A stretch of 13,263 bases of DNA from SZAS-103 sp038226665 (lineage in GTDB: Bacteria; Pseudomonadota; Gammaproteobacteria; Xanthomonadales; Xanthomonadaceae): the NCBI GenBank assembly GCA_038226665.1, contig JBBRQI010000038.1:1-13263 (forward strand), written 5' to 3'. This document shows, in pieces, positions 6,472 to 13,259 of this stretch. Under the pieces are notes generated by a model. That model was not told the origin of the DNA and ran no database searches. It saw only the letters and a list, made by a program, of their open reading frames with translations. How positions within the stretch are numbered: position 1 is the stretch's first letter; each line of letters opens with the position of its first letter. A program made the position numbers and the translations under genes.

Positions 6472-6849
6472 TCAATCCTTGTCGCGATGCGCGTCGAGCG
6501 GGCCATCGCTTGCCACCCGCGGGTCTTCGTCGGAGTAAATCATCCGCACCGGTTCGGCCGGCGGCATCGCCTTGCCGCGCGCGGGCGGCAGGCCGACGCT
6601 GGCGGCCTCGGCTTCGAGCAACAACGTGCCGCGGCGACCTTCTGGCAGATCGCGCCAATGGCATTCGTGGATCGCGCCTTCGAGTGCATACAACAAATTC
6701 AATCCCGGACGGAATCCGGCACGTTTGATCTTGATGAAGGCGCCGATCGCGCCCGCGGCGACCAGTTGTTCGCGCGAACGGATGCCGACCTGGCGCAGCC
6801 ATGCCGATGACTTCGGGCCGATGTTGATCAGCTTCTCGGGTTCGCTCAT
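6472..6849 (-). CDS. Stand-alone TfoX C-terminal-domain protein
   Basis: 125 residues. INIGPKSSAWLRQVGI, REQLVAAGAIGAFIKIKRAGF, LNLLYALEGAIHECHWRDLPE and RRGTLLLE match the TfoX C-terminal domain (helix-hairpin-helix-like fold). In full-length TfoX/Sxy this domain sits behind an N-terminal domain that is absent here, so a competence-regulator role should not be assumed; single-domain versions are common and have no known function. The ATG at 6849-6847 overlaps the TGA of the upstream fRMsr gene as ATGA and has GGAGG about 7 nt before it; an in-frame ATG six codons earlier is less likely because the ribosome site would lie inside the gene. The last 30 residues (DPRVASDGPLDAHRDKD) are charged and probably disordered. 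Confidence 0.85.
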   Translation of the reverse strand: MSEPEKLINIGPKSSAWLRQVGIRSREQLVAAGAIGAFIKIKRAGFRPGLNLLYALEGAIHECHWRDLPEGRRGTLLLEAEAASVGLPPARGKAMPPAEPVRMIYSDEDPRVASDGPLDAHRDKD

Positions 6850-7328
6850 GTGCTTGCCTCCAGCCATGCATGCGCTATCGCTTCAAGGCCGCGTTGATCT
6901 TCCGCATCGAAGCGGTCGGCTTCCGGGCTGTCGAGATCGAATACTCCGATCAATTCATCGCCACGAAACAATGGCACCACGAGTTCCGAACGCGACGCGC
7001 CATCGCAAGGGATGTGCCCGGGGAATGCATCGACATCGGCGATGCGCTGCGTTTGCCGCGTCACCGCAGCCGTGCCGCAAACGCCACGACCAAGCGCGAT
7101 GCGCACGCAGGCCGGCTTGCCCTGGAATGGCCCGACCACGAGTTCGTTGCCATCGAAGAAATAGAAACCGACCCAGTTCAACGACGGCAGCGCGTGATAC
7201 ACCAGCGCGCTCAGGTTCGCCGCGTTCGCGATGCGGTCGCGTTCGCCCGACAGCAGCCCGCGCGCCTGCTGCAACAGCTGCGCGTATTGCTCGGGCTTGC
7301 TTCCGGCGAGGTCGTGGACTTCGTGCAT
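6846..7328 (-). CDS. msrC: Free methionine-(R)-sulfoxide reductase, GAF-domain (fRMsr, MsrC/YebR type)
   Basis: 160-residue single GAF domain. It reduces free methionine-R-sulfoxide to methionine in the cytosol, repairing oxidised amino acid at the expense of thioredoxin-type reductants. Diagnostic blocks: LNWVGFYFFDGNELVVGPFQGKPAC, GRGVCGTA, HIPCDGASRSELVVPL and IGVFDLDSP. Three Cys at 74, 84 and 108 have the same spacing (10 and 24) as the catalytic/resolving Cys 84, 94 and 118 of E. coli YebR, so the enzyme should be active. It shares an ATGA overlap with the TfoX-domain gene downstream, indicating a two-gene operon. The ATG at 7328 has no strong Shine-Dalgarno. A possible -10 (TAGACT, minus strand, 7335-7340) lies very close to the start codon, so the mRNA may be nearly leaderless. 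Confidence 0.93.
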   Translation of the reverse strand: MHEVHDLAGSKPEQYAQLLQQARGLLSGERDRIANAANLSALVYHALPSLNWVGFYFFDGNELVVGPFQGKPACVRIALGRGVCGTAAVTRQTQRIADVDAFPGHIPCDGASRSELVVPLFRGDELIGVFDLDSPEADRFDAEDQRGLEAIAHAWLEAST

Positions 7329-7369
7329 GGCCGAAGTCTAGCAGCGCACGCGCTGGTAAGCTTTGCGGC
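7329..7369. promoter_or_regulatory. Short divergent promoter region between fRMsr and the bioD unit
   Basis: Only 41 bp separate the fRMsr start from the 28-codon frame before bioD. TAGACT on the minus strand (7335-7340) and TAAGCT on the plus strand (7357-7362) each match the -10 consensus at four of six positions. Neither has a good -35 box at 17 bp. If both are used, the divergent transcripts have very short leaders and their promoters overlap. Confidence 0.3.
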
Positions 7370-7456
7370 ATGAATGACATTGCACACCTGCGCCCGGACG
7401 GCTTCCGCGAACGCGGCGGCGAAGTCATGCGGTTGCGCGTGGCATACAAAGCATGA
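7370..7456 (+). pseudogene. 28-codon frame ahead of bioD, possible N-terminal remnant of a TMEM175 (DUF1211)-like gene
   Basis: ATG 7370 to TGA 7456. The peptide starts MNDIAHLRPDGFRERGGEVMRL and then loses any recognisable character (RVAYKA). The piece DGFRERGGEVMRL resembles, from memory, the cytosolic lead-in of bacterial TMEM175/DUF1211 channel proteins, where it is followed by EAF-D-AFAFA-T in the first helix; that helix is missing here. The frame ends in ATGA overlapping the bioD start, so it may now act as a coupling leader for bioD, which lacks its own ribosome site. Alternative: a genuine short leader peptide with no ancestry. Family assignment is a guess. Confidence 0.35.
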
Positions 7457-8157
7457 CGCGCGGCATCTACGTCACCGGCACCGACACCGGCATCGGCAAG
7501 ACCACGGTTTCCTGCGCGTTGTTGCATGCGTTGCGTGCGCGCGGATTGCGTGCGGTCGGGATGAAACCCGTCGCAAGCGGTTGCGAGCGCACACCGGATG
7601 GATGGCGCAACGACGATGCATTGCGATTGCTTGCGGCGAGCGAACCGCAACCGGATTACGCGCTGGTCAATCCGTATGCATTGCCCGACCCGACCGCACC
7701 GGAACTCGCAGCTCGCGATGTTGGGGTCGAAGTCGCGATGCCATCGCTGCGCGTCGCGTTCGATGCGCTTGCTGCATCGTCGGATGTCGTTGTTGTCGAA
7801 GGCGTCGGCGGATGGGCTGCGCCGTTGTCTGCGCAGCTCGACCAATGCGAGCTCTCGCGTGAGTTGGGAATCCCGATACTCCTCGTGGTCGGCTTGCGGC
7901 TGGGCTGCATCAACCACGCGCGACTGACTGCCCGCGCGATTCGCAGTGATGGATTGCGCTTGCTCGGCTGGATCGGCAACGCGGTCGATGCGGACTTCCA
8001 TCGCAGCGAAGAAACCATCGCGATCCTCGATCGCGAGCTGGGTTTTGGTGCGCCCCGCCTGGGACTGTTGCCGCATCGCGCCGAGGCGATGGATGCAACA
8101 GTGCATTCTGCGTTGGCCGATGCGGCTGCGCGGTTTGCTGACTTCCGGCATGGGTAG
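7453..8157 (+). CDS. bioD: ATP-dependent dethiobiotin synthetase
   Basis: 234 residues. It catalyses ureido-ring closure of 7,8-diaminopelargonate with CO2 and ATP to dethiobiotin, the penultimate step of biotin synthesis; cytosolic dimer. Motifs: P-loop GTDTGIGKTT (9-18, Lys16), KPVASG (Lys38), NPYALPDPTAPELAA (substrate loop), VVVEGVGGWAAPL (Glu116, Mg-binding) and VVGLRLGCINHARLT, all as in active BioD. The only sensible start is ATG 7453, which overlaps the TGA of the 28-codon frame upstream; no Shine-Dalgarno precedes it, so translation is probably coupled. No other bio gene is adjacent in the window, so bioD is separate from bioA/B/F/C here. It is followed by 133 bp without a clear terminator. 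Confidence 0.96.
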   Translation: MTRGIYVTGTDTGIGKTTVSCALLHALRARGLRAVGMKPVASGCERTPDGWRNDDALRLLAASEPQPDYALVNPYALPDPTAPELAARDVGVEVAMPSLRVAFDALAASSDVVVVEGVGGWAAPLSAQLDQCELSRELGIPILLVVGLRLGCINHARLTARAIRSDGLRLLGWIGNAVDADFHRSEETIAILDRELGFGAPRLGLLPHRAEAMDATVHSALADAAARFADFRHG

Positions 8158-8290
8158 CCGCTTGCGCAGATAAGCTAGACTTGGCAGTACAGCAATCAAA
8201 TTGTCATTCATGCTTCGCCATGGATCGGCCGCTGCCCAGCGCATCGCGCGCCGATCGCAACAACGCCGATCGCAACGTCAAGGACGCACC
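8158..8290 (+). promoter_or_regulatory. Leader region of the RND efflux unit, with a tandem 15-bp repeat
   Basis: Holds TAAGCT/TAGACT (8171-8180), a possible -10 like that before fRMsr but with no good -35. A small dyad CAAT-CAA-ATTG lies at 8193-8203. An exact 13-bp direct repeat CGCCGATCGCAAC (8249-8261 and 8264-8276, period 15) sits just before the ribosome site AAGGA (8280-8284). No regulator gene is next to the unit. The frame is open through this region, but a typical lipoprotein signal peptide begins only at 8291. Confidence 0.35.
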
Positions 8291-9427
8291 ATGCGCCGCA
8301 TCGCCACCGCCCCTTTACTCATCCTGCTCGTCCTCGGCGGTGCGGTCGCTTGCAAGGGCGGCGGACAGGGCGGCCCCGGCGGCGGCCCCGGTGGGCCGGG
8401 CGGGGAGATGAAGTTGCCAGTGGAAACTGCGAAGGTGGCGATGGTGTCGCTGCCCTCCGAATTCGAAACCGTCGGCAGCCTGCGCGCGGATGCGTCGGTG
8501 ACGGTGCGCCCGGAAGTCGCGGGCAAGATCGTGGCGATCCATTTCCAGGAAGGCCAGCATGTGGCCGATGGCGCGCCGCTGTTCTCGCTCGATCCGGCGC
8601 TTGCGCGCGCCGCGCTCAACGAAGCGAATGCGAATCTGGACAACAGCCATCGTGCGTTCGATCGGGCCAATGGACTGGCCGACAAGCAATTGATCGCGCG
8701 CGCCGATCTGGATACCAGCAAGGCAACCCTGGGCGTGAATCAGGCACGCGCGGCAACGGCGCGCACGATGCTCGACAAGACCGTGATCACCGCGCCGTTC
8801 GCGGGCACGACCGGCTTGCGACAAGTCAGCGTCGGCGATTACATCACCGTCGGCGAGGCGCTGGTGGATCTGGTGAAGCTCGATCCGTTGCAGGTGGATT
8901 TCCGGATTCCGGAACAGCAGTTGTCGCGCGTCGCGGTCGGGCAGAACGTGAAGCTCGAAGTCGATGCGTATCCTGGCAAGACGTTCGACGGCACCGTGCT
9001 CGCGATTGATCCAGTGATCGACACGGCAGGTCGCAGCGCGCTGGTGCGTGCGCGCGTGCCGAATCCCGATACGATGCTGCGGCCTGGATTGTTCGCGCGG
9101 CTGCGCATCGTGTATGGCACGAATCCGTCCGCGTTGATGATTCCCGAGCAGGCGATCTGGCCCGACGGCGACCAGAAGAAAGTGTTCCGCGTGGACAAAG
9201 GCAAGGTCAAGCTCGTGCCGGTCACGCTCGGCATGCGCCAGCCGGGCATGGTGCAAGTGATGGACGGACTCAAGGCCGGCGATGAGATCGTCACCGCAGG
9301 ACAAATGAAATTGCACGATGGCATGGGCGTGATGTCGCTGCCGTCGGCTAATGGTTCCGATGGCGCATCGTCCGGTACTGTCGCGCCCATAGCGAAACCC
9401 GCAGCGTCAACCTCCAGCGGCGGCTGA
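8291..9427 (+). CDS. RND efflux periplasmic adaptor lipoprotein, AcrA/MexE-like
   Basis: 378 residues. A lipoprotein signal peptide, MRRIATAPLLILLVLGGAVAC (lipid Cys at 21), is followed by a striking Gly/Pro linker (GGGQGGPGGGPGGPGG). Then come the first lipoyl half (VRPEVAGKIVAIHFQEGQHV), a short alpha-hairpin (about 105-160), the second lipoyl half (VITAPFAGTTGLRQVSVGDYI), a beta-barrel (LQVDFRIPEQQLSRV) and a membrane-proximal domain (MLRPGLFARLRI ... MIPEQAIW). The short hairpin fits RND adaptors such as MexE/AcrA that join the RND pump to an outer-membrane channel. ATG 8291 is supported by AAGGA 6 nt upstream. The pump gene follows after 16 nt, so this is a two-gene operon. The C-terminal tail is Ser/Ala-rich and disordered. 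Confidence 0.93.
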   Translation: MRRIATAPLLILLVLGGAVACKGGGQGGPGGGPGGPGGEMKLPVETAKVAMVSLPSEFETVGSLRADASVTVRPEVAGKIVAIHFQEGQHVADGAPLFSLDPALARAALNEANANLDNSHRAFDRANGLADKQLIARADLDTSKATLGVNQARAATARTMLDKTVITAPFAGTTGLRQVSVGDYITVGEALVDLVKLDPLQVDFRIPEQQLSRVAVGQNVKLEVDAYPGKTFDGTVLAIDPVIDTAGRSALVRARVPNPDTMLRPGLFARLRIVYGTNPSALMIPEQAIWPDGDQKKVFRVDKGKVKLVPVTLGMRQPGMVQVMDGLKAGDEIVTAGQMKLHDGMGVMSLPSANGSDGASSGTVAPIAKPAASTSSGG

Positions 9428-9443
9428 GCCGAGGGAAATCCGC

Positions 9444-12400
9444 ATGATCCTGTCCGACATCTCGATCCGCAGGCCGGTGCTCGCCACGGTGCTGAACCTG
9501 GTGGTGTTGCTGGTCGGCCTGATCTGCTACGACCGACTCGCGGTGCGGTTGATCCCGAACGTCGACGTACCGGTGGTCACCGTCGCCACGACGTATCCGG
9601 GCGCGAACGCGCAGGTGATCGAATCGCAGATTACCAAGCCGATCGAAGATGCGTTGTCGGGCATCGAGGGCATCGACTACATCCAGTCGGTGAGCCGCGC
9701 CGAATCGAGCCAAGTCACCGTGCGTTTCCGGCTTGACCGCAATGCCGACGCGGCCGCGTCGGACGTGCGCGATCGCGTCGCGCAGGCGCGTGGCACGCTG
9801 CCGCTCACGGCGCAGGAACCGATCGTGCAGAAGCAGGAGGCCGATGCGCAACCGATCATCTATCTCGCGTTTTCGTCGGATCGCGCGTCGCTGACCGACA
9901 TCGCCGATGTCGCCACGCGGCTGGTCAAGGATCGCGTGCAGACGATTCCCGGCGTTGCCCAGGCGCAGGTGTATGGCAACCGCTACGCGATGCGCGTGTG
10001 GCTCGATCCGGAAAAACTCGCGAGCGTCGGCCTGACCACGGTCGATGTCGAAAACGCATTGCTCGCGCAGAACGTCGAGATTCCCGCAGGCCGTGTCGAG
10101 AGCCAGCAGCGCGAATTCACCGTGTTGTCGGAAACCGACCTCAAGACGCCCGAACAATTCTCCGCGATCATCCTGAAGACCTCAAACGGTTATCCGGTGC
10201 GCCTTGGCGATGTCGCGCGCGTGGAGATCGGCGCCGATTCGAGCCGTTTCCGCGCGCGTTACAACGGCAAGAACGCGGTGCCGCTGGGCATCGTCAAGCA
10301 GGCGGTCGCGAATCCACTGGATATCTCGCGTGCGTTGAACAAGATGTTGCCGGAAATCACCCGCACCTTGCCGGCGGGAATGAAGGTGGAGATCGCCTAC
10401 GACTCGACCGTGTTCATCCAGAAATCCATCGACGAGGTTTACAAGACCGTCGGCGAAGCGGTGCTGCTGGTGGTGCTGGTGATCTTCCTGTTCCTGCGCA
10501 GCTGGCGCGCGGTGTTGATTCCGATCGTGACGATTCCAGTGTCGCTGATCGGCGCATTCGCACTGATGTACCTGTTCGGTTTCACCATCAACACGCTATC
10601 GTTGCTCGCGATGGTGCTCGCGATCGGGCTCGTGGTTGACGATGCGATCGTGATGCTGGAGAACATCTTCCGCCATGTCGAGGAAGGCATGCCGCCGTTC
10701 GCGGCGGCGCTCAAGGGCAGCAAGGAAATCGGCTTCGCGATCATCGCGATGACGCTGACACTGTCCGCCGTGTACATGCCGTTCGTGTTCTCGACCGGTC
10801 GCACCGGCAAGCTGTTCATCGAGTTCGCGCTGACCCTCGCGGGTGCGGTGCTGGTGTCGGGTTTCACCGCGTTGACGCTGTCGCCGATGATGGCGTCCAA
10901 GCTGCTGCACCACGAGAAGAAGCACGGCCGCTTCTATGAATTCGGCGAGCGCGTGTTGCGTGGGATCGATCGCGGATACGGCTCGGCGCTGCGCACCGCG
11001 TTGAGAGTGCGGATCGTGGTCGTCGTGTTCTGGGTGGCGATCATGCTCGGGATCTTCGGATTGAAGGCGATGTTGCCGACCGAGCTCGCCCCGCAGGAAG
11101 ACCAAGGCCTGGTGATCGGTTTCGCGACGGCGCCGGAAGGTTCGACGATCGACTACACCGACAATTACGCGAAGCAGATGGAAGCGATGTTCGCGAAGTT
11201 GCCGGATCAGAATCGTTTCTTCGAGATCGTCGGTTTCGGCGATGTCACCTCGGCGATTGGTTTCGTCGGACTCAAGGACTGGTCGCAGCGCAGCCAAACC
11301 GCGCAGCAGATCGCGGGCGGGTTGTTCCCGCAGTTCATGGGCATCGCGGGCCTGATGGCGTTCCCGGTGACCCCGCCGCCGCTCGGCCAGAACGGCTTCG
11401 GCCAGCCGGTGAGTTTCGTCGTCGAGAGCTCCGGCAGCTGGGAGGACTTGAACGCGCTGGTCAACAAGATGCTCACGAAGATGCACGAGAACCCGAAGCT
11501 CACCAATCCGGATTCCGACCTCAAGCTCAACAAGCCGGAATTGAAGATCGACGTCGATCGCGAAAAAGTCGCCGCAGTCGGCAGCAGCGTCGATGTGGTC
11601 GGCCACACGCTGGAAACCTTGCTCGGGGGACGCAAGGTCACGCGTTTCAAGAAAGGCACCGAGCAGTACGACGTGCTGGTGCAGGTCGCGGACAACGCGC
11701 GCCGCACGCCGGGCGATCTCGGCAACATCTTCGTGCGCGCTGGGGACGGCAGCATGGTGCAACTCGGCAACCTCGCAAGCGTGACCGAAACCGTCGCGGC
11801 CAAGGAGCTCAACCACTTCAACAAGCTGCGCGCGGCGACGATCACCGCCGGGCTCGCACCGGACTACTCGATGGGCAAGGCACTCGACTGGATGCAGAAA
11901 GGGCTCGACCAGGTCGCCAAGGGCACGCAGTACGATCTGTCCGGGCAATCGCGCGAATTTAGCGAATCCGGATCGAGCGCGATCGGGCTGCTGGGTCTGG
12001 CGTTGGTCTTCATCTATCTGGTGCTGGCGGCGCAGTTCGAGAGTTTCGTGGACCCGTTCGTGATCCTGCTGTCGGTGCCGCTCGCGGTGTTTGGCGCGTT
12101 CGCGTGCCTGGTGCTGTTGAATCTCGGCAGCGGCATGCATTTCTGGAACACGACGGGCTCATGGAACATCTACACGCAAATCGGCGTGATCACCCTGGTC
12201 GGGTTGATTTCCAAGCACGGCATCTTGATCGTGGAGTTCGCGAACCAATTGCAGGAACAGGGCCGCAGCAAGCGCGATGCGGTGATGCAATCGGCGGCGC
12301 TGCGCCTGCGCCCGATCCTGATGACGACCGGCGCGATGGTGCTGGGCTCGATTCCGCTCGCGCTGGCCGCAGGCGCGGGGGCTGAGGCCCGTCACCAGAT

Positions 12401-12533
12401 CGGCTGGGTGATCGTCGGAGGCATGAGCTTCGGCACCATGCTCACGTTGTTCGTGGTGCCGGTGGCATATTTGTTGCTGGCACGCACGCGCAGGCACACG
12501 CAGGAAGACTCGGGTGAACCCGTCACCGCTTGA
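9444..12533 (+). CDS. RND multidrug efflux pump, inner-membrane HAE1-type permease (AcrB/MexF/MdtB-like)
   Basis: 1029 residues; a proton-driven trimeric exporter of the inner membrane. It starts with the family hallmark SDISIRRPVLATVLNLVVLLVG (TM1), followed by the first periplasmic porter/docking half and TMs 2-6 with FLFLRSWRAVLIPIVTIPVSLIG. The TM4 proton-relay pair D399-D400 is in GLVVDDAIVMLENIFRH. The second periplasmic half and TMs 7-12 follow, with the relay Lys924 in GLISKHGILIVEFANQ and the end motif ALRLRPILMTTGAMVLGSIPLALA. All proton-relay residues are present. The SKHGILIVEFANQ wording is closer to the MdtB/MuxB/VexH-like branch than to AcrB. The loop before TM10 is longer than usual (893-907, NLGSGMHFWNTTGSW). 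RBS GAGGG about 9 nt before the ATG. No TolC/OprM gene follows, so the channel must come from elsewhere. Substrate unknown. Confidence 0.95.
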   Translation: MILSDISIRRPVLATVLNLVVLLVGLICYDRLAVRLIPNVDVPVVTVATTYPGANAQVIESQITKPIEDALSGIEGIDYIQSVSRAESSQVTVRFRLDRNADAAASDVRDRVAQARGTLPLTAQEPIVQKQEADAQPIIYLAFSSDRASLTDIADVATRLVKDRVQTIPGVAQAQVYGNRYAMRVWLDPEKLASVGLTTVDVENALLAQNVEIPAGRVESQQREFTVLSETDLKTPEQFSAIILKTSNGYPVRLGDVARVEIGADSSRFRARYNGKNAVPLGIVKQAVANPLDISRALNKMLPEITRTLPAGMKVEIAYDSTVFIQKSIDEVYKTVGEAVLLVVLVIFLFLRSWRAVLIPIVTIPVSLIGAFALMYLFGFTINTLSLLAMVLAIGLVVDDAIVMLENIFRHVEEGMPPFAAALKGSKEIGFAIIAMTLTLSAVYMPFVFSTGRTGKLFIEFALTLAGAVLVSGFTALTLSPMMASKLLHHEKKHGRFYEFGERVLRGIDRGYGSALRTALRVRIVVVVFWVAIMLGIFGLKAMLPTELAPQEDQGLVIGFATAPEGSTIDYTDNYAKQMEAMFAKLPDQNRFFEIVGFGDVTSAIGFVGLKDWSQRSQTAQQIAGGLFPQFMGIAGLMAFPVTPPPLGQNGFGQPVSFVVESSGSWEDLNALVNKMLTKMHENPKLTNPDSDLKLNKPELKIDVDREKVAAVGSSVDVVGHTLETLLGGRKVTRFKKGTEQYDVLVQVADNARRTPGDLGNIFVRAGDGSMVQLGNLASVTETVAAKELNHFNKLRAATITAGLAPDYSMGKALDWMQKGLDQVAKGTQYDLSGQSREFSESGSSAIGLLGLALVFIYLVLAAQFESFVDPFVILLSVPLAVFGAFACLVLLNLGSGMHFWNTTGSWNIYTQIGVITLVGLISKHGILIVEFANQLQEQGRSKRDAVMQSAALRLRPILMTTGAMVLGSIPLALAAGAGAEARHQIGWVIVGGMSFGTMLTLFVVPVAYLLLARTRRHTQEDSGEPVTA

Positions 12534-12544
12534 ACCGTCCCGAT

Positions 12545-12575
12545 CTTGGCGCATCCTGCGCGCAATGCGGCCAAG
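12545..12575 (+). other. Hairpin just downstream of the RND pump gene
   Basis: CTTGGC-GCAT (12545-12554) pairs with ATGC-G-GCCAAG (12565-12575): ten pairs with one bulged G and a 10-nt loop, starting 11 nt after the pump stop. No T-run follows on the plus strand, so it is not a classic intrinsic terminator; it could protect the 3' end of the mRNA or be chance. Confidence 0.4.
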
Positions 12576-12601
12576 CGGCGTCTCATCTCACCCGCTCCAA
12601 A

Positions 12602-12627
12602 GAAAAAAGCCGGCACGAGGCCGGCTT
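12602..12627 (-). terminator. Intrinsic terminator of the phasin gene
   Basis: On the minus strand, AAGCCGGC-(5-nt loop)-GCCGGCTT forms a perfect 8-bp GC-rich stem (12607-12627) followed directly by a T-run (the six A's at 12603-12608 of the plus strand, two of them inside the stem). This is a textbook Rho-independent terminator about 60 nt after the phasin stop. On the plus strand no T-run follows, so it should not stop transcription from the RND operon. Confidence 0.9.
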
Positions 12628-12637
12628 GAAGGGGGCG

Positions 12638-12661
12638 GCGCGCCGGGGGTTACCGGCGCGC
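12638..12661 (-). other. GC-rich hairpin between the phasin stop and its terminator
   Basis: GCGCGCCGG (12638-12646) pairs perfectly with CCGGCGCGC (12653-12661) around a 6-nt loop. It lies about 10 nt upstream of the terminator stem in the phasin transcript. No T-run follows it directly. It may stabilise the 3' end of an abundant mRNA or act as a second roadblock. Confidence 0.5.
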
Positions 12662-12686
12662 GCCATCCACGTTGGAGCTTGAAGAC

Positions 12687-13112
12687 TTACTTGCGGGCAG
12701 CGGCCTTGACGACCTTGTCCACGTTCTTGGTGGCGATGTCGGCGGCCTGCGTCGCGACGTTGCGGATCTCGTCGTTGGCGGCTTCGACCTGGCCCTTGAC
12801 CAGTTCGGCGATCGCCTGGTTGGTCTTGACCTGCGCGGCGATCATTTCCTGGCCGACGGCGGCGAAACGCTCGGCGGTTTCCTTCGCCAACTCCATGCCC
12901 TTCGGCATGATCGTCTTGAGGTCTTCAATATCGCGGGCCTCGGAAGCCTGGCCGAAAAATGCGACGTTCGCATTCAAGCGCTCTTCGAGCGTCTTGAACT
13001 GCAGACCGATCAAATTCTGGGCGTTCTGCAAGGCGAGGGTGTTGGCCTGCAGCGCGGCGTTCGCGAACTGCTTGCTCATGTTCATCATCTGGCTCTGGAT
13101 TTGCTCGTACAT
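12687..13112 (-). CDS. Phasin family protein (PHA granule-associated)
   Basis: 141 residues, almost entirely helical with no signal peptide. MYEQIQSQMMNMSKQFANAALQ, NLIGLQFKTLEERLNANVAFFGQ and DLKTIMPKGMELAKETAERFAAVGQEM match the phasin_2 (PhaP-like) family: an amphipathic coat on polyhydroxyalkanoate granules that controls granule number and size. The C terminus is rich in Ala/Lys (NVDKVVKAAARK). ATG 13112 is chosen because AGGAG lies about 7 nt before it; the open frame extends 27 codons upstream across the predicted promoter and is therefore rejected. It has its own promoter and terminator, so it is monocistronic and converges with the RND operon. No pha synthase is in the window. Similar proteins occur in species that make little PHA, so a general chaperone-like role is possible. 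Confidence 0.9.
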   Translation of the reverse strand: MYEQIQSQMMNMSKQFANAALQANTLALQNAQNLIGLQFKTLEERLNANVAFFGQASEARDIEDLKTIMPKGMELAKETAERFAAVGQEMIAAQVKTNQAIAELVKGQVEAANDEIRNVATQAADIATKNVDKVVKAAARK

Positions 13113-13152
13113 GGACCTGCTCCTCTCGGGCGGGATGCCCAGTGTGAGGAGT

Positions 13153-13181
13153 AGCCTAGCAGGGTATTTGCTGCAGTGCAA
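13153..13181 (-). promoter_or_regulatory. Sigma-70-type promoter of the phasin gene with an overlapping TTGC/GCAA dyad
   Basis: On the minus strand: TTGCAC (-35, 13181-13176), a 17-bp spacer, then TAGGCT (-10, 13158-13153) preceded by TGC, about 40 nt before the ATG. Each hexamer matches the consensus at only three of six positions, but the spacing is ideal. Overlapping the -35 is TTGC-N6-GCAA (13168-13181) with TGC/GCA repeats, the type of TGC-rich site reported for PhaR repressors of phasin genes. The operator role is inferred. Confidence 0.5.
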
Positions 13182-13231
13182 CATATCCAGCACAAATAAA
13201 TGTCGGCCTGTTCATAAGCCATTGATCTCCA

Positions 13232-13259
13232 CATGAATTGGTTCATGGACCCAATTTGG
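13232..13259. promoter_or_regulatory. Nested palindromes at the right edge, possible operator for the next gene
   Basis: CATGAA-TTGG-TTCATG (13232-13247) is a perfect 6-bp dyad. It interleaves with AATTGG (13236-13241) / CCAATT (13251-13256) and CCAA-T-TTGG (13251-13259). The DNA is also more A/T-rich than the flanks. It lies about 120 bp upstream of the phasin ATG and may belong to a divergent gene beyond the window. No regulator can be assigned. Confidence 0.3.

Noticed and set aside
6472..6849. Full TfoX/Sxy competence regulator
   Set aside because: Only the C-terminal domain is present; the N-terminal TfoX domain is missing and there is no frameshifted copy next to it.
10596..12140. 514-codon open frame on the minus strand opposite the RND pump
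   Set aside because: Antisense shadow of a conserved membrane protein; the predicted product is rich in His/Arg/Gln with no domain or membrane segments.
13113..13193. 27-codon N-terminal extension of the phasin
   Set aside because: It would place coding sequence across the predicted promoter and lacks family similarity; the downstream ATG has a clear AGGAG.
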